64,000 nt of DNA from Nematostella vectensis. Its lineage: Eukaryota; Cnidaria; Anthozoa; Actiniaria; Edwardsiidae. The notes below the pieces were generated by a model. It did not search any database and was not told the origin of the DNA. It saw only the letters and a program-made list of their open reading frames with translations. The stretch is taken from NCBI RefSeq assembly GCF_932526225.1, contig NC_064036.1, forward strand, positions 1,054,001 to 1,118,000, written 5' to 3'. Position numbers and translations under genes: made by a program. Below, one piece after another: positions 12,375-64,000 of this stretch (positions within the stretch are counted from its first letter, which is position 1; every line of letters begins with the position of its first letter).

Positions 12375-12866
12375 GTCCACATGAGCAGCCGTAGTGTTAT
12401 TTGTTACTCTAACACATGTTGTCTACAGATGAGGTTGTACTCTGAGAATCTGTCGTGAATGGATGTGTCGTGACCCACGGTACACCAAGGGTAGCCTAAA
12501 GATGGCAAAATCCTGATCTCCAAATGCCTTACAGTTTTGAAAATCTAGAACTATGTTCATTTAATTGATACCCATAAAGTACTAAGGGTTATGATACATA
12601 GATCCTCGAGTGCAACCTTCTTTGAAAGAGTTAAAATGTTGGTATGTGGAAATTGGTTTTAGTGACCACAGTAAATTAATTAATTATAGCAGTTGTTTCT
12701 TTATAAAATTGTGTAGTGTATACCTCTGGTATTTAAATGAAGCGTTGTTATAAGCTCTAAGAACTTAGCCAACTATTTATAAGGGGTACTTTTATTCAAA
12801 GCTAAAAGAAAAACATCTCATAATTATAGTCTTGAGAAAACAAAGAAATTGTATTTTCATATTTAG

Positions 12867-12872
12867 AATAAA
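12867..12872 (+). terminator. Polyadenylation signal, tandem-2OG gene
   Basis: Canonical AATAAA 493 bases after the stop codon, in an AT-rich stretch. Confidence 0.6.
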
Positions 12873-12902
12873 GATAAAACTTGTCTATTATTTGAATTTT
12901 GT

Positions 12903-12908
12903 TTTATT
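12903..12908 (-). terminator. Polyadenylation signal, mTOR
   Basis: Minus-strand AATAAA about 440 bases after the mTOR stop codon; it faces the plus-strand signal 30 bp away. Confidence 0.5.
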
Positions 12909-13087
12909 ATCTACCAAATTTCCTTGAATAACTACCCTGAAAATAGACTCAGATATTTGAACAATTGTTTTAGAGAGCTCGACATATTACAAAGAAAGGC
13001 ATCATCAACCCAAGCTGACATGAGCTTTGCCATACAATGCGCTTGAGCTCACTGGCCATCAGCTGCATAGAAGTAGGAGTACTGCAT

Positions 13088-13225
13088 CGCCTTTTACTAT
13101 TGACCTCGGTGGTACACTTGTCCTATTGACCTCGATGGTACACTTGTCCTATTGACCTCGATGGTACACTTGTCCTATTGACCTCGATGGTACACTTTTG
13201 TCCTATTGACCTCGATGGTACACTT
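13088..13225. repeat. 26-bp repeat in the mTOR 3' untranslated region
   Basis: About five copies of attgacctcgatggtacact followed by tgtcct (one copy has two extra bases). It lies beyond the mTOR stop on the minus strand and would be transcribed in the 3' untranslated region. Confidence 0.85.
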
Positions 13226-13350
13226 GGAGTAATTGTGACCCGAGACCACCTTGTTCTGATGTTGCATGCTTGTAACCAGCATCTAAAGAACACGGTCTCT
13301 ACGGATATATCGGTAATGAACTCACAGACACTAGATGGTTCTAGCAGCGT

Positions 13351-56004
<42,654 letters not shown>

Positions 56005-56430
56005 CCTGGACGCTAGATCGACAGTTTTTGCAACTGTTATCGATTGGTACACGAGTGAGTTCACAAGAGGACAAGAAACTCCCTCCTGAAGGCCGCCATG
56101 TTGTTGAATTTGTGCTGTGACCGCGAGGTGGCCTGGGTATTATTGTTTCCGTTTTGAGTCTTGGGGTTCTGTTTCAACCAAAACAAATTCTATATGAGAA
56201 CTAATCAGATAAGCTTAAAACACATTGCACTTAACTATCAACGGAGTACAAAGAAATATAAATTCCGTGTGCCATCTCAAAGATTTATTTGGGATACCTG
56301 TGCATTCCGCTGCGCGCGCGGCTACATAGCCAATCCAATATGGCGACTGATAAGATCTAAAAGTTTTTCTCAAGTAAACAAAGACAGTTCTTTTAGAATT
56401 AGTTGGAGGACTGTTTATAATCCCGGCATT
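56005..56430. promoter_or_regulatory. Bidirectional promoter region of mTOR and TMEM107
   Basis: The interval of 426 bp between the divergent start codons is the only room for both promoters and 5' untranslated regions. It contains the CpG-rich stretch tgcgcgcgcggc near 56311. On the mTOR side a short upstream frame starts at 56099 (AACATGG context) and ends at 56061. Confidence 0.6.
56061..56099 (-). other. Upstream short open frame before mTOR
   Basis: ATG in a strong context (A at -3, G at +4), 12 codons (MAAFRREFLVLL) and a stop. It is out of frame with mTOR by two bases. It may be a regulatory upstream frame, or the true start could be here if the assembly has an indel or an unseen intron. 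Confidence 0.4.
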
Positions 56431-57946
56431 ATGCTTTCTGGCAGCCTTGTTGCAGCACGGTTTCTTAGTCTTGTAGCCCATCTGGTTATAACCGTTACGA
56501 TATTCTGGTCGAAGGTAAGTGCCATTTCTCGTCTCCTGTCTCGAGGTCGAAGAGCATTAATTCGAGTCCTAATTTTTAAATGTACTGTTTTATTTGGTCG
56601 TTAGGAAGCAAACGTAGTTGCTTGTCTTCCGTTGAATTATACACAGACGGAATATGATGACAAGCACACCGAGTAAGAAAGTTATGGAATTGATCATGTG
56701 CATTAAGGATCTAAAGTCCGTCACTAACGGGTCACTCCATCTCCGTTGCAGACTTGTAGTTGGTTTGTCCCTCACACTGGCTTTTCTAGTACTGGAATTT
56801 GGTGGATTTATTGGTGGTGTTTCCATGTTCAACAGCACAGCCTCTATGTTATGTATCCTTATTTATTGTGGAAATGCACCAAAACTAACAAAGAAATTTA
56901 AATGTCATTAGTGTCAGTTTCCACTTTAGAGTAACCCTGACACACGGCCGGCGGAGCTGGCCTAAAAGTGAGGGGAGGGGGAGTCAAGACAATTTTTTTT
57001 TACTGAAAAACATGGTATACCGGGGATCTAGGGGCATACTCCCCCTGGAAAATTTCGACATTTTTGTTTAAACGTTATGATAAATCAGCAGCCATTGCAG
57101 CTTGTTTAAATCAGGGAAGTGTAAAGTGTAAGGAGATGGAATGGCAACTGCATAAATTAAACGATTTCACACATTCTATGTTCGTTTCGCTTCGTTAATT
57201 TGAGTTTTTTTAAATTGATTTTGACTTTTATGCATTGCTCTTTCAATATGATATATTACACACAAATAACAAAATAGGTCGATGGCAATATACCTAAAGC
57301 TTCTTAATTTAAAAAAAATTGGGGCTTGCTAGAGATATTGTTCACGGCAAAAATGTGTACCGATGCTTGTAGTGAAAGGCGCGAAACTGCTGTAGCCAGG
57401 GTGCACTATTCGGCTTTAATTAATATATTCAGTTGCTATTCCATCTCCTTACACTTCCCTGTTTAAATGTATGCATGATATTCAGAGGCATTCAAGGGAA
57501 GTCTTGTGCTGGAAACTCACCAACTGTCAAACCATTAGCCTGTGAAAGCAGACACCTCTAGCTGCTAATGAAATAACTCTCTTGCCATGAGTTGTATCGC
57601 AAGTGGCTAGAGGCATCTTTTTTTGCAGGCTATGAAACATCATATTTTTTTTCCTTGACAAAATCCCATAGCCATCACTGCCCATACAAGTGCTGCTATC
57701 TCTTTATCGATGTTTGTCCTAGAGTCTTGGGACTGTGACAAGTTTTGGTACATCTTCGGCTTTTGCAGGTAAACTCTGGCTGTGTGTCATTGAGGATGTG
57801 CAATTGATGAACCAACAGAGTTTGTTATTGTAAATATGTATTCAAAAGCAGTACAAATGTCATTCTTTTGTCTTTTCAGTGCATTTCCAGCAATCATAGA
57901 AATCTGTGTCCTAATCGGAGTCCTTGGGTTACGAGCTGATAAATAA
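56431..57946 (+). CDS. TMEM107: TMEM107, ciliary transition-zone membrane protein
   Basis: Five exons: 56431-56514, 56605-56672, 56752-56852, 57672-57768 and 57880-57946. They sum to 417 nt (138 residues plus stop), close to the human protein. Four membrane segments are visible: ARFLSLVAHLVITVTIFW, VVGLSLTLAFLVLEFGGFI, the ITAHTSAAISLSMFVLES region and AFPAIIEICVLIGVLGL. The hallmark GVSMFNSTASM matches human GVSMFNSTQSL, and FWYIFGFCSAFPA matches YWYIFVFCSALPA. The family belongs to the MKS module at the base of cilia, so the organism is ciliated. Divergent from mTOR, convergent with ATP10. Intron 3 contains a MITE. Confidence 0.95.
57112..57461. mobile_element. Non-autonomous hAT-like MITE in TMEM107 intron 3
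   Basis: A 350-bp element with inverted ends CAGGGAAGTGTAA (arms of about 40 bp with ggagatggaat). It is flanked by an exact TTTAAAT duplication (57105-57111 and 57462-57468). CAGGG ends and a 7-8-bp duplication fit the hAT superfamily. No coding capacity. Confidence 0.85.
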
Positions 57947-58209
57947 CACTTAACTGGGAACAAGCATCTATTAGTAGGGATAAAGATGGATAATCTCATC
58001 TTTAATGAAACCCTTGAAGAGACATGTGCATGATCCAGTCTTGTAACAAGAGGGTATGAAAGAACCTTCCAACTTGACTGGAAGTCCCGAAACTGAGAAA
58101 AACTGTGAACTAGGAATGTATAGTATCAGACAAAAGGTCCACTAAATAGCCAAACAAACTTTCTTTGGGTCTGTACATATACAGTGCATAAACTATGTAC
58201 ATAAGTGAG

Positions 58210-58215
58210 AATAAA
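58210..58215 (+). terminator. Polyadenylation signal, TMEM107
   Basis: AATAAA 264 bases after the TMEM107 stop codon. Cleavage downstream would end the transcript almost at the ATP10 stop codon (58235) of the opposite strand. Confidence 0.55.
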
Positions 58216-58234
58216 ACACACATGAGTCTAGCTT

Positions 58235-61200
58235 TCATGTTTTTCTTTTCTGTACATCTTTTATCAACATATTTGTGCAGTCTGTCATGTATTGTAGCTC
58301 TTCTTGTGTAGGTGTTCCATGGGCCTTCCATCGCACCCTACCCTGACTGTCGACCAGGAAGGCATATCCCACTATCACATTCTCCACTAGTCCTTTCTTC
58401 AAGGGTTCAGTATTACCAAAATAACACAAGTAGTTGCCCTGCAGAAAAATGGTACCAAATTAATAGAGTAGATTTTTATGCACCCTAGATACAGGTATTG
58501 CAATTTGAGAGAGAGAACTCCGCAAGAGTAATACTGTTATGTAGTATTAAATATAAAGTTAAAACTGTTATACCTGACCTAAAATACCTTACTTAAAATA
58601 TACCCATAAAGTTTTCTATCCCCCAGAATAATCACAGGATAGGATATAATATACAGGATGATTGTATAACTGTAAGTCACTCTTTATCAGGGCTTCTGGA
58701 ATTACGCGGAAAAAAACTCCAAATTACGTGGGATTCTTTGCTAAATTACGTGCTAAATTACGCGGAAAATCAATCATTACGCGCTAAATTATGCGGGATT
58801 TTGCAATACATTTCTTTTCTTTAAAAATCAAAGTTTTGCGGGATTTTTTTACTGAATTACGCTCTATATTACCCGGAATATCAACTGTTACGCCCAAAAT
58901 ACATTTTGTACCGAAGGAAAGCATGAAATAACTTGAAAAGGTTATTTTTTTGCGTGAAAATATCTTAGGCAAGTTTTCATTGGCTCCTAGCCACCAGCCA
59001 ATTAAAAAAGGTATTTTATTATTAGTCCTAGGCCTTCATGGTTTAGCAAAGAACGCCTAGTCATTTTATTTGTTTTCGAAATTCAGTTCAAAATATCACA
59101 CTCATACGAAGAATATCTCTCTTTTTTTACGAGAAATAGAGGTATGAACCCTAATAGAGCACATCAGCTGTGAAATTAAATGTTTTGTCTCTCAAAATTT
59201 AGCCAAATTACATGGGATTATGCGGAAATTTGTGGATTACGCAGAAAAAGCCAAATTATGCGCTTCCGCACAAGTGCATAATTCCAGAGCCCTGTTCTAT
59301 AAATGGCTCTCTTATCTTGCATGTATAGAAAGGGTTTGTTTTATACACACTGATAAAAAACTTTCAACTTTTCAACTTTTCCCATTCTGAGGTACTGTAT
59401 TCTACGGTATTTAAGTAAGTTCTGATCTTTAACTATACAATGCACTGGCTGAATGGTGTCCTGTCACCAAATACTCCTGACCAAACCAAAGGCAGGACAT
59501 AGAGATACCAGAAATCCCTTACTTGATTTTTCACTGGAATCTGGCTCCTCAGACTTTTCTCTATAAACGGTTTTAGCAATCTGTAGAACCATCCCTCAAC
59601 AACATTCACCTATGAAACAAAACCACATCTTTTATCTGAGTACCATTATACTAATGGCTGTCAGCCTGTGGTAACTCCGTCTTACTCTGGAAAATACTTG
59701 ACAAAACGGCAAAGGACTTTGTTATACTTACTTCAAAGTATTTGACATCTGGGTGGTCTGCAAACTCCTTTGTAAAATTCTCTTTGTACTTTGAACACAT
59801 AATCTGTAAAATATAACAGGAGTTGATATCTGGATTAAAAACAAGAATCTTGGAATATCAAACAAAATATTTCTATATTCCTCTTATCTTCCTACACCTA
59901 ATCAATATAAAGAAACACTTTCAAGCATAAGTGGAAAGAAATGAAAACAAATAGACAGATATTGTATGCTAGCATACAATAATCAACCCTTGTTCCAATA
60001 AACAAACCAGACCCCCCCCCCCCCCATGCAGGGCAAACCCCTACATGTAAAGATCAATGTTAGTTTCATTAGTGAACCAATTTGTCTGCCCTTTACCATG
60101 ACAGGTCATGGCCCTGCATACAATGACTAACTAGTCTTACTAATGCCCCTGCATACAATGATTAACTAGTCTTACTAATACCCCTGCATACAATGATTAA
60201 CTAGTCTTACTAATACCCCTGCATACAATGATTAACTAGTCTTACTAATACCCCTGTATACAATGATTAACTAGTCTTACTAATACCCCTGTATACAATG
60301 ATTAACTAGTCTTACTAATACCCCTGTATACAATGATTAGCTAGTCTTACTAATGCCCCTGCATACAATGATTAACTAGTCTTACTAATACCCCTGTATA
60401 CAATGATTAACTAGTCTTACTAATACCCCTGCATACAATGATTAACTAGTCTTACTAATACCCCTGTATACAATGATTAACTAGTCTTACTAATACCCCT
60501 GTATACAATAATTAGCTAGTCTTACTAATGCCCCTGTATACAATAATTAGCTAGTCTTACTAATGCCCCTGCATACAATGATTAACTAGTCTTACTAATA
60601 CCCCTGCATACAATGATTAACTAGTCTTACTAATACCCCTGCATACAATGATTAACTAGTCTTACTAATACCCCTGTATACAATGATTAACTAGTCTTAC
60701 TAATACCCCTGTATACAATGATTAACTAGTCTTACTAATACCCCTGTATACAATAATTAGCTAGTCTTACTAATGCCCCTGTATACAATAATTAGCTAGT
60801 CTTACTAATACCCCTGTATACAATGATTAACTAGTCTTACTAATACCCCTGCATACAATGATTAACTAGTCTTACTAATACCCCTGTATACAATGATTAA
60901 CTAGTCTTACTAATACCCCTGCATACAATGATTAACTAGTCTTACTAATACCCCTGTATACAATGATTAACTAGTCTTACTAATACCCCTGTATACAATA
61001 ATTAGCTAGTCTTACTAATGCCCCTGTATACAATAATTAGCTAGTCTTACTAATGCCCCTGCATACAATGATTAACTAGTCTTACTAATACCCCTGTATA
61101 CAATGATTAACTAGTCTTACTAATACCCCTGTATACAATGATTAACTAGTCTTACTAATACCCCTGTATACAATGATTAACTAGTCTTACTAATGCCCCT

Positions 61201-63280
61201 GTATACAATGACTAACTAGTCTTACTAATACCCCTGTATACAATGATTAAACTAGTCTTACTAATACTCCTGTATACAATGATTAACTAGTCTTACTAAT
61301 GCCCCTTTATCCAATGATTAACTAGTCTTACTAATGCCCCTGTATACAATGATTAGCTAGTCTTACTAATGCCCTTTTATCTACCCTAAGCAAACTAACC
61401 TGTCCATATGCTCTAAGCCACATCAAAACAAGTGTGGTGCTGCCCGGGAATTCTGTCCTCAAGTTTATAACCCTATTTCTTAGGTTCTTTGCTTGAAATT
61501 CTGGAAACACTAAAGCATCCTGGAAAAGCAAACTTGGATGAATCACTTGAGAAAAATGTGGAAATTGAAACATTAGAGATTTAAATAGCATAATTAACTT
61601 TACTTTTTAAATTTAACTTAACTAATGGAGGCTGTGTTTTGCTCTGACCTTTTCAGTTATGAGTTTGTCCTTTGCAAAGAATCTCTTCCCACCACTTTGC
61701 TTAAGCTCTGGGATATCAAAAACATTACACAACTTACACTCTCCTCCTTTAAAGATAATTGTATCGATTTTTTTACAATTATCTGAGATTCAGATAATGT
61801 AGACAAGGACTTCAAGTTGTATATTACCTTTTAAATCTGAAAAATAACCTTTAGTTATCTCTCCAACACTAAAAAAAGAACACATACTGTAAGAAATGAT
61901 TTAATATAGTATGCCAAACCTGTGGCCACCATGAAAAAGTTTTAAAAGGTTAACCAATCAATGCCCTAGTCATTTTAAAACTCCTCCCCTAGGGTCCCAG
62001 GAGGGTGGGGGAGCAAGGTTAATGTGAGGGTTTAAAGTTCTTTATTCTATTTCCACCAGTTATACTGGTGCGGAAGGCACAACAGAGCTAGGCTCAAATT
62101 CAAGTACCCCCTTGAGTGTATTGTTAGTAAGCATTGTAAGCACTGTCACTGGGGGTGGTCACTGCCAGAGGGTTTATTGCGTCCCCAGTGGTTCTTTTAC
62201 GTCCCTTCGGTTCAGGTTAATGTAGTGCAGCTTGAAGAGACGGGACCTCCGGTTTAGTGTCCTTATCCGAGAAGACTGGAAACACGGGAGAATAACTTCA
62301 ACTCACTTGTGACACAAATTCGAACCAAGGCAGGAACCCGGAAAAATCCCCAGTTTGAGCCAGGATTCGAACCTTGGCCACAGCGGTGAGAGGCCGACGC
62401 GCTAACACACTCGGCCACCCGTGTGTGAACAAGAATCTGTCCTGAGGGTGTGGTAGAATTGACAGTTTTTTTTACTCTAAGACATGTCCACAACCTGGGG
62501 GAGTGGGATAAATCAAATCCCCCACCCTCCTGTGGGACCTGGGGGAGTGGGATAAATCAAATCCCCCACCCTCCCGTGGGACCTGGGGGAGTGGGATAAA
62601 TCAAATCCCCCACCCTCCCGTGGGACCTGGGGGAGTGGGATAAATCAAATCCCCCACCCTCCCGTGGGACCTGGGGGAGTGGAATAAATCAAATCCCCCA
62701 CCCTCCCGTGGGACCTGGGGGAGTGGGATAAATCAAATCCCTCACCCTCCCGTGGGACCTGGGGGTGGAGGATAAATCAAACCCCCGACCCTACCATGGG
62801 ACCTGGGGGTTTCAAATGACTAGTGCATAATATATGAGGAACCACAGTTCTGATTTGTGATGTTTCATAGGAAGTTTTTAGGTAAAGAGGAGAACATTCC
62901 ATTAAACAACAATATTCTTGATGGGCATGTGAGAGGAAGTCTGACGACCCCAACCCCCCCAAACGCAACCCCAACCCCCCAACCGCTTATCTGTAACCCT
63001 TTGGCAGCCTAAAAATATGTTAAAGACCAGAAGATTCAACCCTGGGATTTCAAAGCAATCCTACCCCCCCCCCCCCCCCCCCCTCCTCGTTCCTTGGACC
63101 ACAACTTTTCCCTTACAGTTCTTTTCGTTCCTGCTTTCGCTTTTCCTTTGCTGCTTGTTTTTCCTCTTTTGTTTTCGAAAGAAACGTTCTCCTTGCTGTA
63201 AGCTGCATATTCCAGCATGCCCTACATGTAACTCCTCCCTCAATCATGTAAGAAAAACTCCGTAATCTGCACAGCAGCAT
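58235..63280 (-). CDS. ATP10-like mitochondrial F1Fo ATP synthase assembly factor
   Basis: Seven exons: 63117-63280, 61828-61868, 61649-61707, 61400-61519, 59732-59803, 59523-59609 and 58235-58438. They sum to 747 nt (248 residues plus stop) with consistent phases. The N-terminus is rich in Arg and hydrophobic residues (MLLCRLRSFSYMIEGG) and suits a mitochondrial presequence; a Lys/Arg/Glu-rich stretch follows. The rest matches the fungal and plant ATP10 family, including VGEITKGYFSDL, TTLVLMWLRAYGQ, YLCYFGNTEPLKKG and VIVGYAFLVDSQGRVRWKAHG. ATP10 helps assemble the Fo sector (subunit 6) in the inner membrane. The start at 63280 is the first ATG that gives a presequence. Intron 4 is mostly a 35-bp minisatellite. 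Confidence 0.9.
58688..59294. mobile_element. CAGGG-ended MITE in ATP10 intron 6
   Basis: A 607-bp stretch bounded by inverted CAGGGCTTCTGGAATTA and CAGGGCTCTGGAATTA. Internally it is full of aattacgcgg-type words near both ends. The 8-bp flanks (ctctttat and ttctataa) are only a weak match for a hAT duplication. No coding capacity. Confidence 0.7.
60115..61375. repeat. 35-bp minisatellite in ATP10 intron 4
   Basis: About 36 units of tacccctgtatacaatgatt, aactagtcttactaa, with c/t, g/a and aac/agc variants in blocks. It ends about 25 bp before the exon 4 donor and does not include it. Confidence 0.96.
62030..62425 (-). mobile_element. tRNA-derived SINE in ATP10 intron 1
   Basis: The minus strand begins with a tRNA-like head: A box tggccgagtgt (62407-62417) and B box ggttcgaatcc (62363-62373), spaced as in a class with a short variable arm. 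A second ggttcgaa lies about 40 bp further on. A unique body and a tail with aatagaataaagaac follow. It is inserted antisense to nothing else and lies in the sense orientation of ATP10. Confidence 0.8.
62487..62815. repeat. 44-bp minisatellite in ATP10 intron 1
   Basis: Seven to eight copies of acctgggggagtgggataaa, tcaaatcccccaccctcccg, tggg. Each unit is partly self-complementary (gggggagtggg with cccaccctccc), so single strands can fold. Confidence 0.93.
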
Positions 63281-63724
63281 GATTACGACTCGGCCATCAC
63301 ACGTGAAACAAGGCCTTTGATTCCTGTGTAGAGCGGTAAGCGGAGCCTGCAGTACACGCCAGCAGGTTTTTCATATCGGAACGTGCGCAGATAACACTGC
63401 GCACCTAAACAAACATGGCGGACGAAAAGAAATATTAGATTGCTATGAGCCCCACAGAGCATAGTTTAATGTGTATGCAGCACTGTAGCTCTGATTCCTA
63501 TTTAATTTTTGCCACCTTCCCAAGGTCTTGTGAGGTCTGTGGATCAGTGCTAGAGAATTGTAGACTTCGCGTTCCTCCATTTCGTCTCCCGAATCCATTC
63601 GTTGCAAGTCGTTGCGTGCCTCGTTCTGTGTTAATCAGACCTACGCGCGGAGACTTCCTCAGGTAGAGATATATAATGATACTTTCACTCAAGATAATGA
63701 TTTTCTGGTTCATTGGGTGATAAT

Positions 63725-63760
<36 letters not shown>

Positions 63761-64000
63761 GGCTGAGGGGGGGGGGGGGGTGCGCAGTCATAGGTATCAT
63801 ATGGAAAAAGCCTAGAACTAAAAGATTCCTTAATAAGATAAGACCCACTTTTTGGCTGCCAAGGATGGGTGCGCACTCACACTGAGCACCACCGTATGTC
63901 ATACCTGTCAACCTCCGAAAACCTCAAGGCTTGATAATATTTTGGGTGGGGTATATTCATTTTTTGGGGTAGGGGTGAGTATAACCTAAAAATGACAAAT
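63281..64000. other. Upstream flank of ATP10 without a supported gene
   Basis: This includes the ATP10 promoter side. On the plus strand aaacATGGcggacgaaaag at 63413 looks like a start context but stops after seven codons. A 73-codon frame at 63445-63666 has no recognised similarity. A (GAT)n run and a G tract at about 63728-63780 precede an inverted copy of the C-tract MITE (63763-63880). Confidence 0.4.
63763..63880. mobile_element. Third copy of the C-tract MITE-like repeat, inverted
   Basis: G run, then tgcgcagtcataggtatcat, attccttaataagataagac and ttttggctgccaagg. This is the reverse complement of the two copies at 21505-21725, moderately diverged. Confidence 0.7.

Larger units (their letters stand above)
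12375..13350. other. Tail-to-tail 3' untranslated regions (tandem-2OG gene and mTOR)
   Basis: This holds the 3' untranslated regions of two convergent genes. A plus-strand AATAAA at 12867-12872 serves the tandem-2OG gene. A minus-strand AATAAA (TTTATT at 12903-12908) would serve mTOR. Cleavage 10-30 bases after each signal would make the two mRNA ends meet or overlap slightly near 12885. No further gene is seen. Confidence 0.65.

Noticed and set aside
62363-62417. Possible tRNA gene on the minus strand
   Set aside because: A and B boxes are present but no acceptor stem or anticodon arm can be folded, and a long body and tail follow, so it is a tRNA-derived SINE.
63445-63666. Plus-strand frame of 73 codons near the right edge
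   Set aside because: No similarity, no splice support and no conserved features; it could be a first exon of an off-window gene but the sequence does not show it.

Overview
The window is animal nuclear DNA. Its genes are split into many short exons with GT-AG introns, it has no operon-like packing, and it is full of minisatellites and small non-autonomous DNA transposons. The proteins are metazoan but not vertebrate: a full mTOR gene with an animal FRB and kinase domain, the ciliary protein TMEM107, and an ATP10 homologue, which I believe vertebrates lack. An invertebrate such as an anthozoan cnidarian is my first guess and a cephalochordate my second. The sequence alone does not settle it.

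Layout from left to right. (1) At 1-142, minus strand, lies one internal exon of an unrecognised gene that runs off the window. (2) At 1771-4659, minus, is a four-exon JmjC/cupin-8 oxygenase with a signal peptide. (3) At 5728-12374, plus, is a six-exon secreted protein with two tandem Fe(II)/2-oxoglutarate oxygenase domains. It is head-to-head with the JmjC gene, so two secretory-pathway 2OG oxygenases of different fold families share about 1.07 kb of upstream DNA. (4) At 13351-56004, minus, is the complete mTOR gene. I could place 65 coding exons whose lengths sum to 7,413 nt, exactly 2,471 codons with every splice phase consistent. (5) At 56431-57946, plus, is TMEM107 (five exons), divergent from mTOR over 426 bp. 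(6) At 58235-63280, minus, is an ATP10-like mitochondrial ATP synthase assembly factor (seven exons), tail-to-tail with TMEM107. The tandem-2OG gene and mTOR are also tail-to-tail, with polyadenylation signals that imply touching or overlapping 3' ends.

The striking feature is the way introns are filled. Many tandem arrays are not random satellites: their unit is a copy of the neighbouring exon-intron junction. At mTOR exons 9, 31, 32, 34, 38, 41 and 62, and in degenerate form at 39, the array starts at the true 5' splice site, and each unit repeats the last bases of the exon plus the GT donor. The array after exon 32 spans about 4.8 kb with about 112 copies of a 43-bp unit. The tandem-2OG gene shows the mirror case: five 55-bp copies of a 3' splice site before exon 4. 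Partial exon copies (exons 34, 38 and 55) fit the same duplication process. A palindromic MITE with a TTA target duplication sits inside one unit of the exon 41 array, which shows the array is older than that insertion.

Rapamycin-binding and catalytic residues of mTOR are all present, so the gene looks functional despite the repeats. The main uncertainties are its exact start codon and which of the duplicated splice sites are used.
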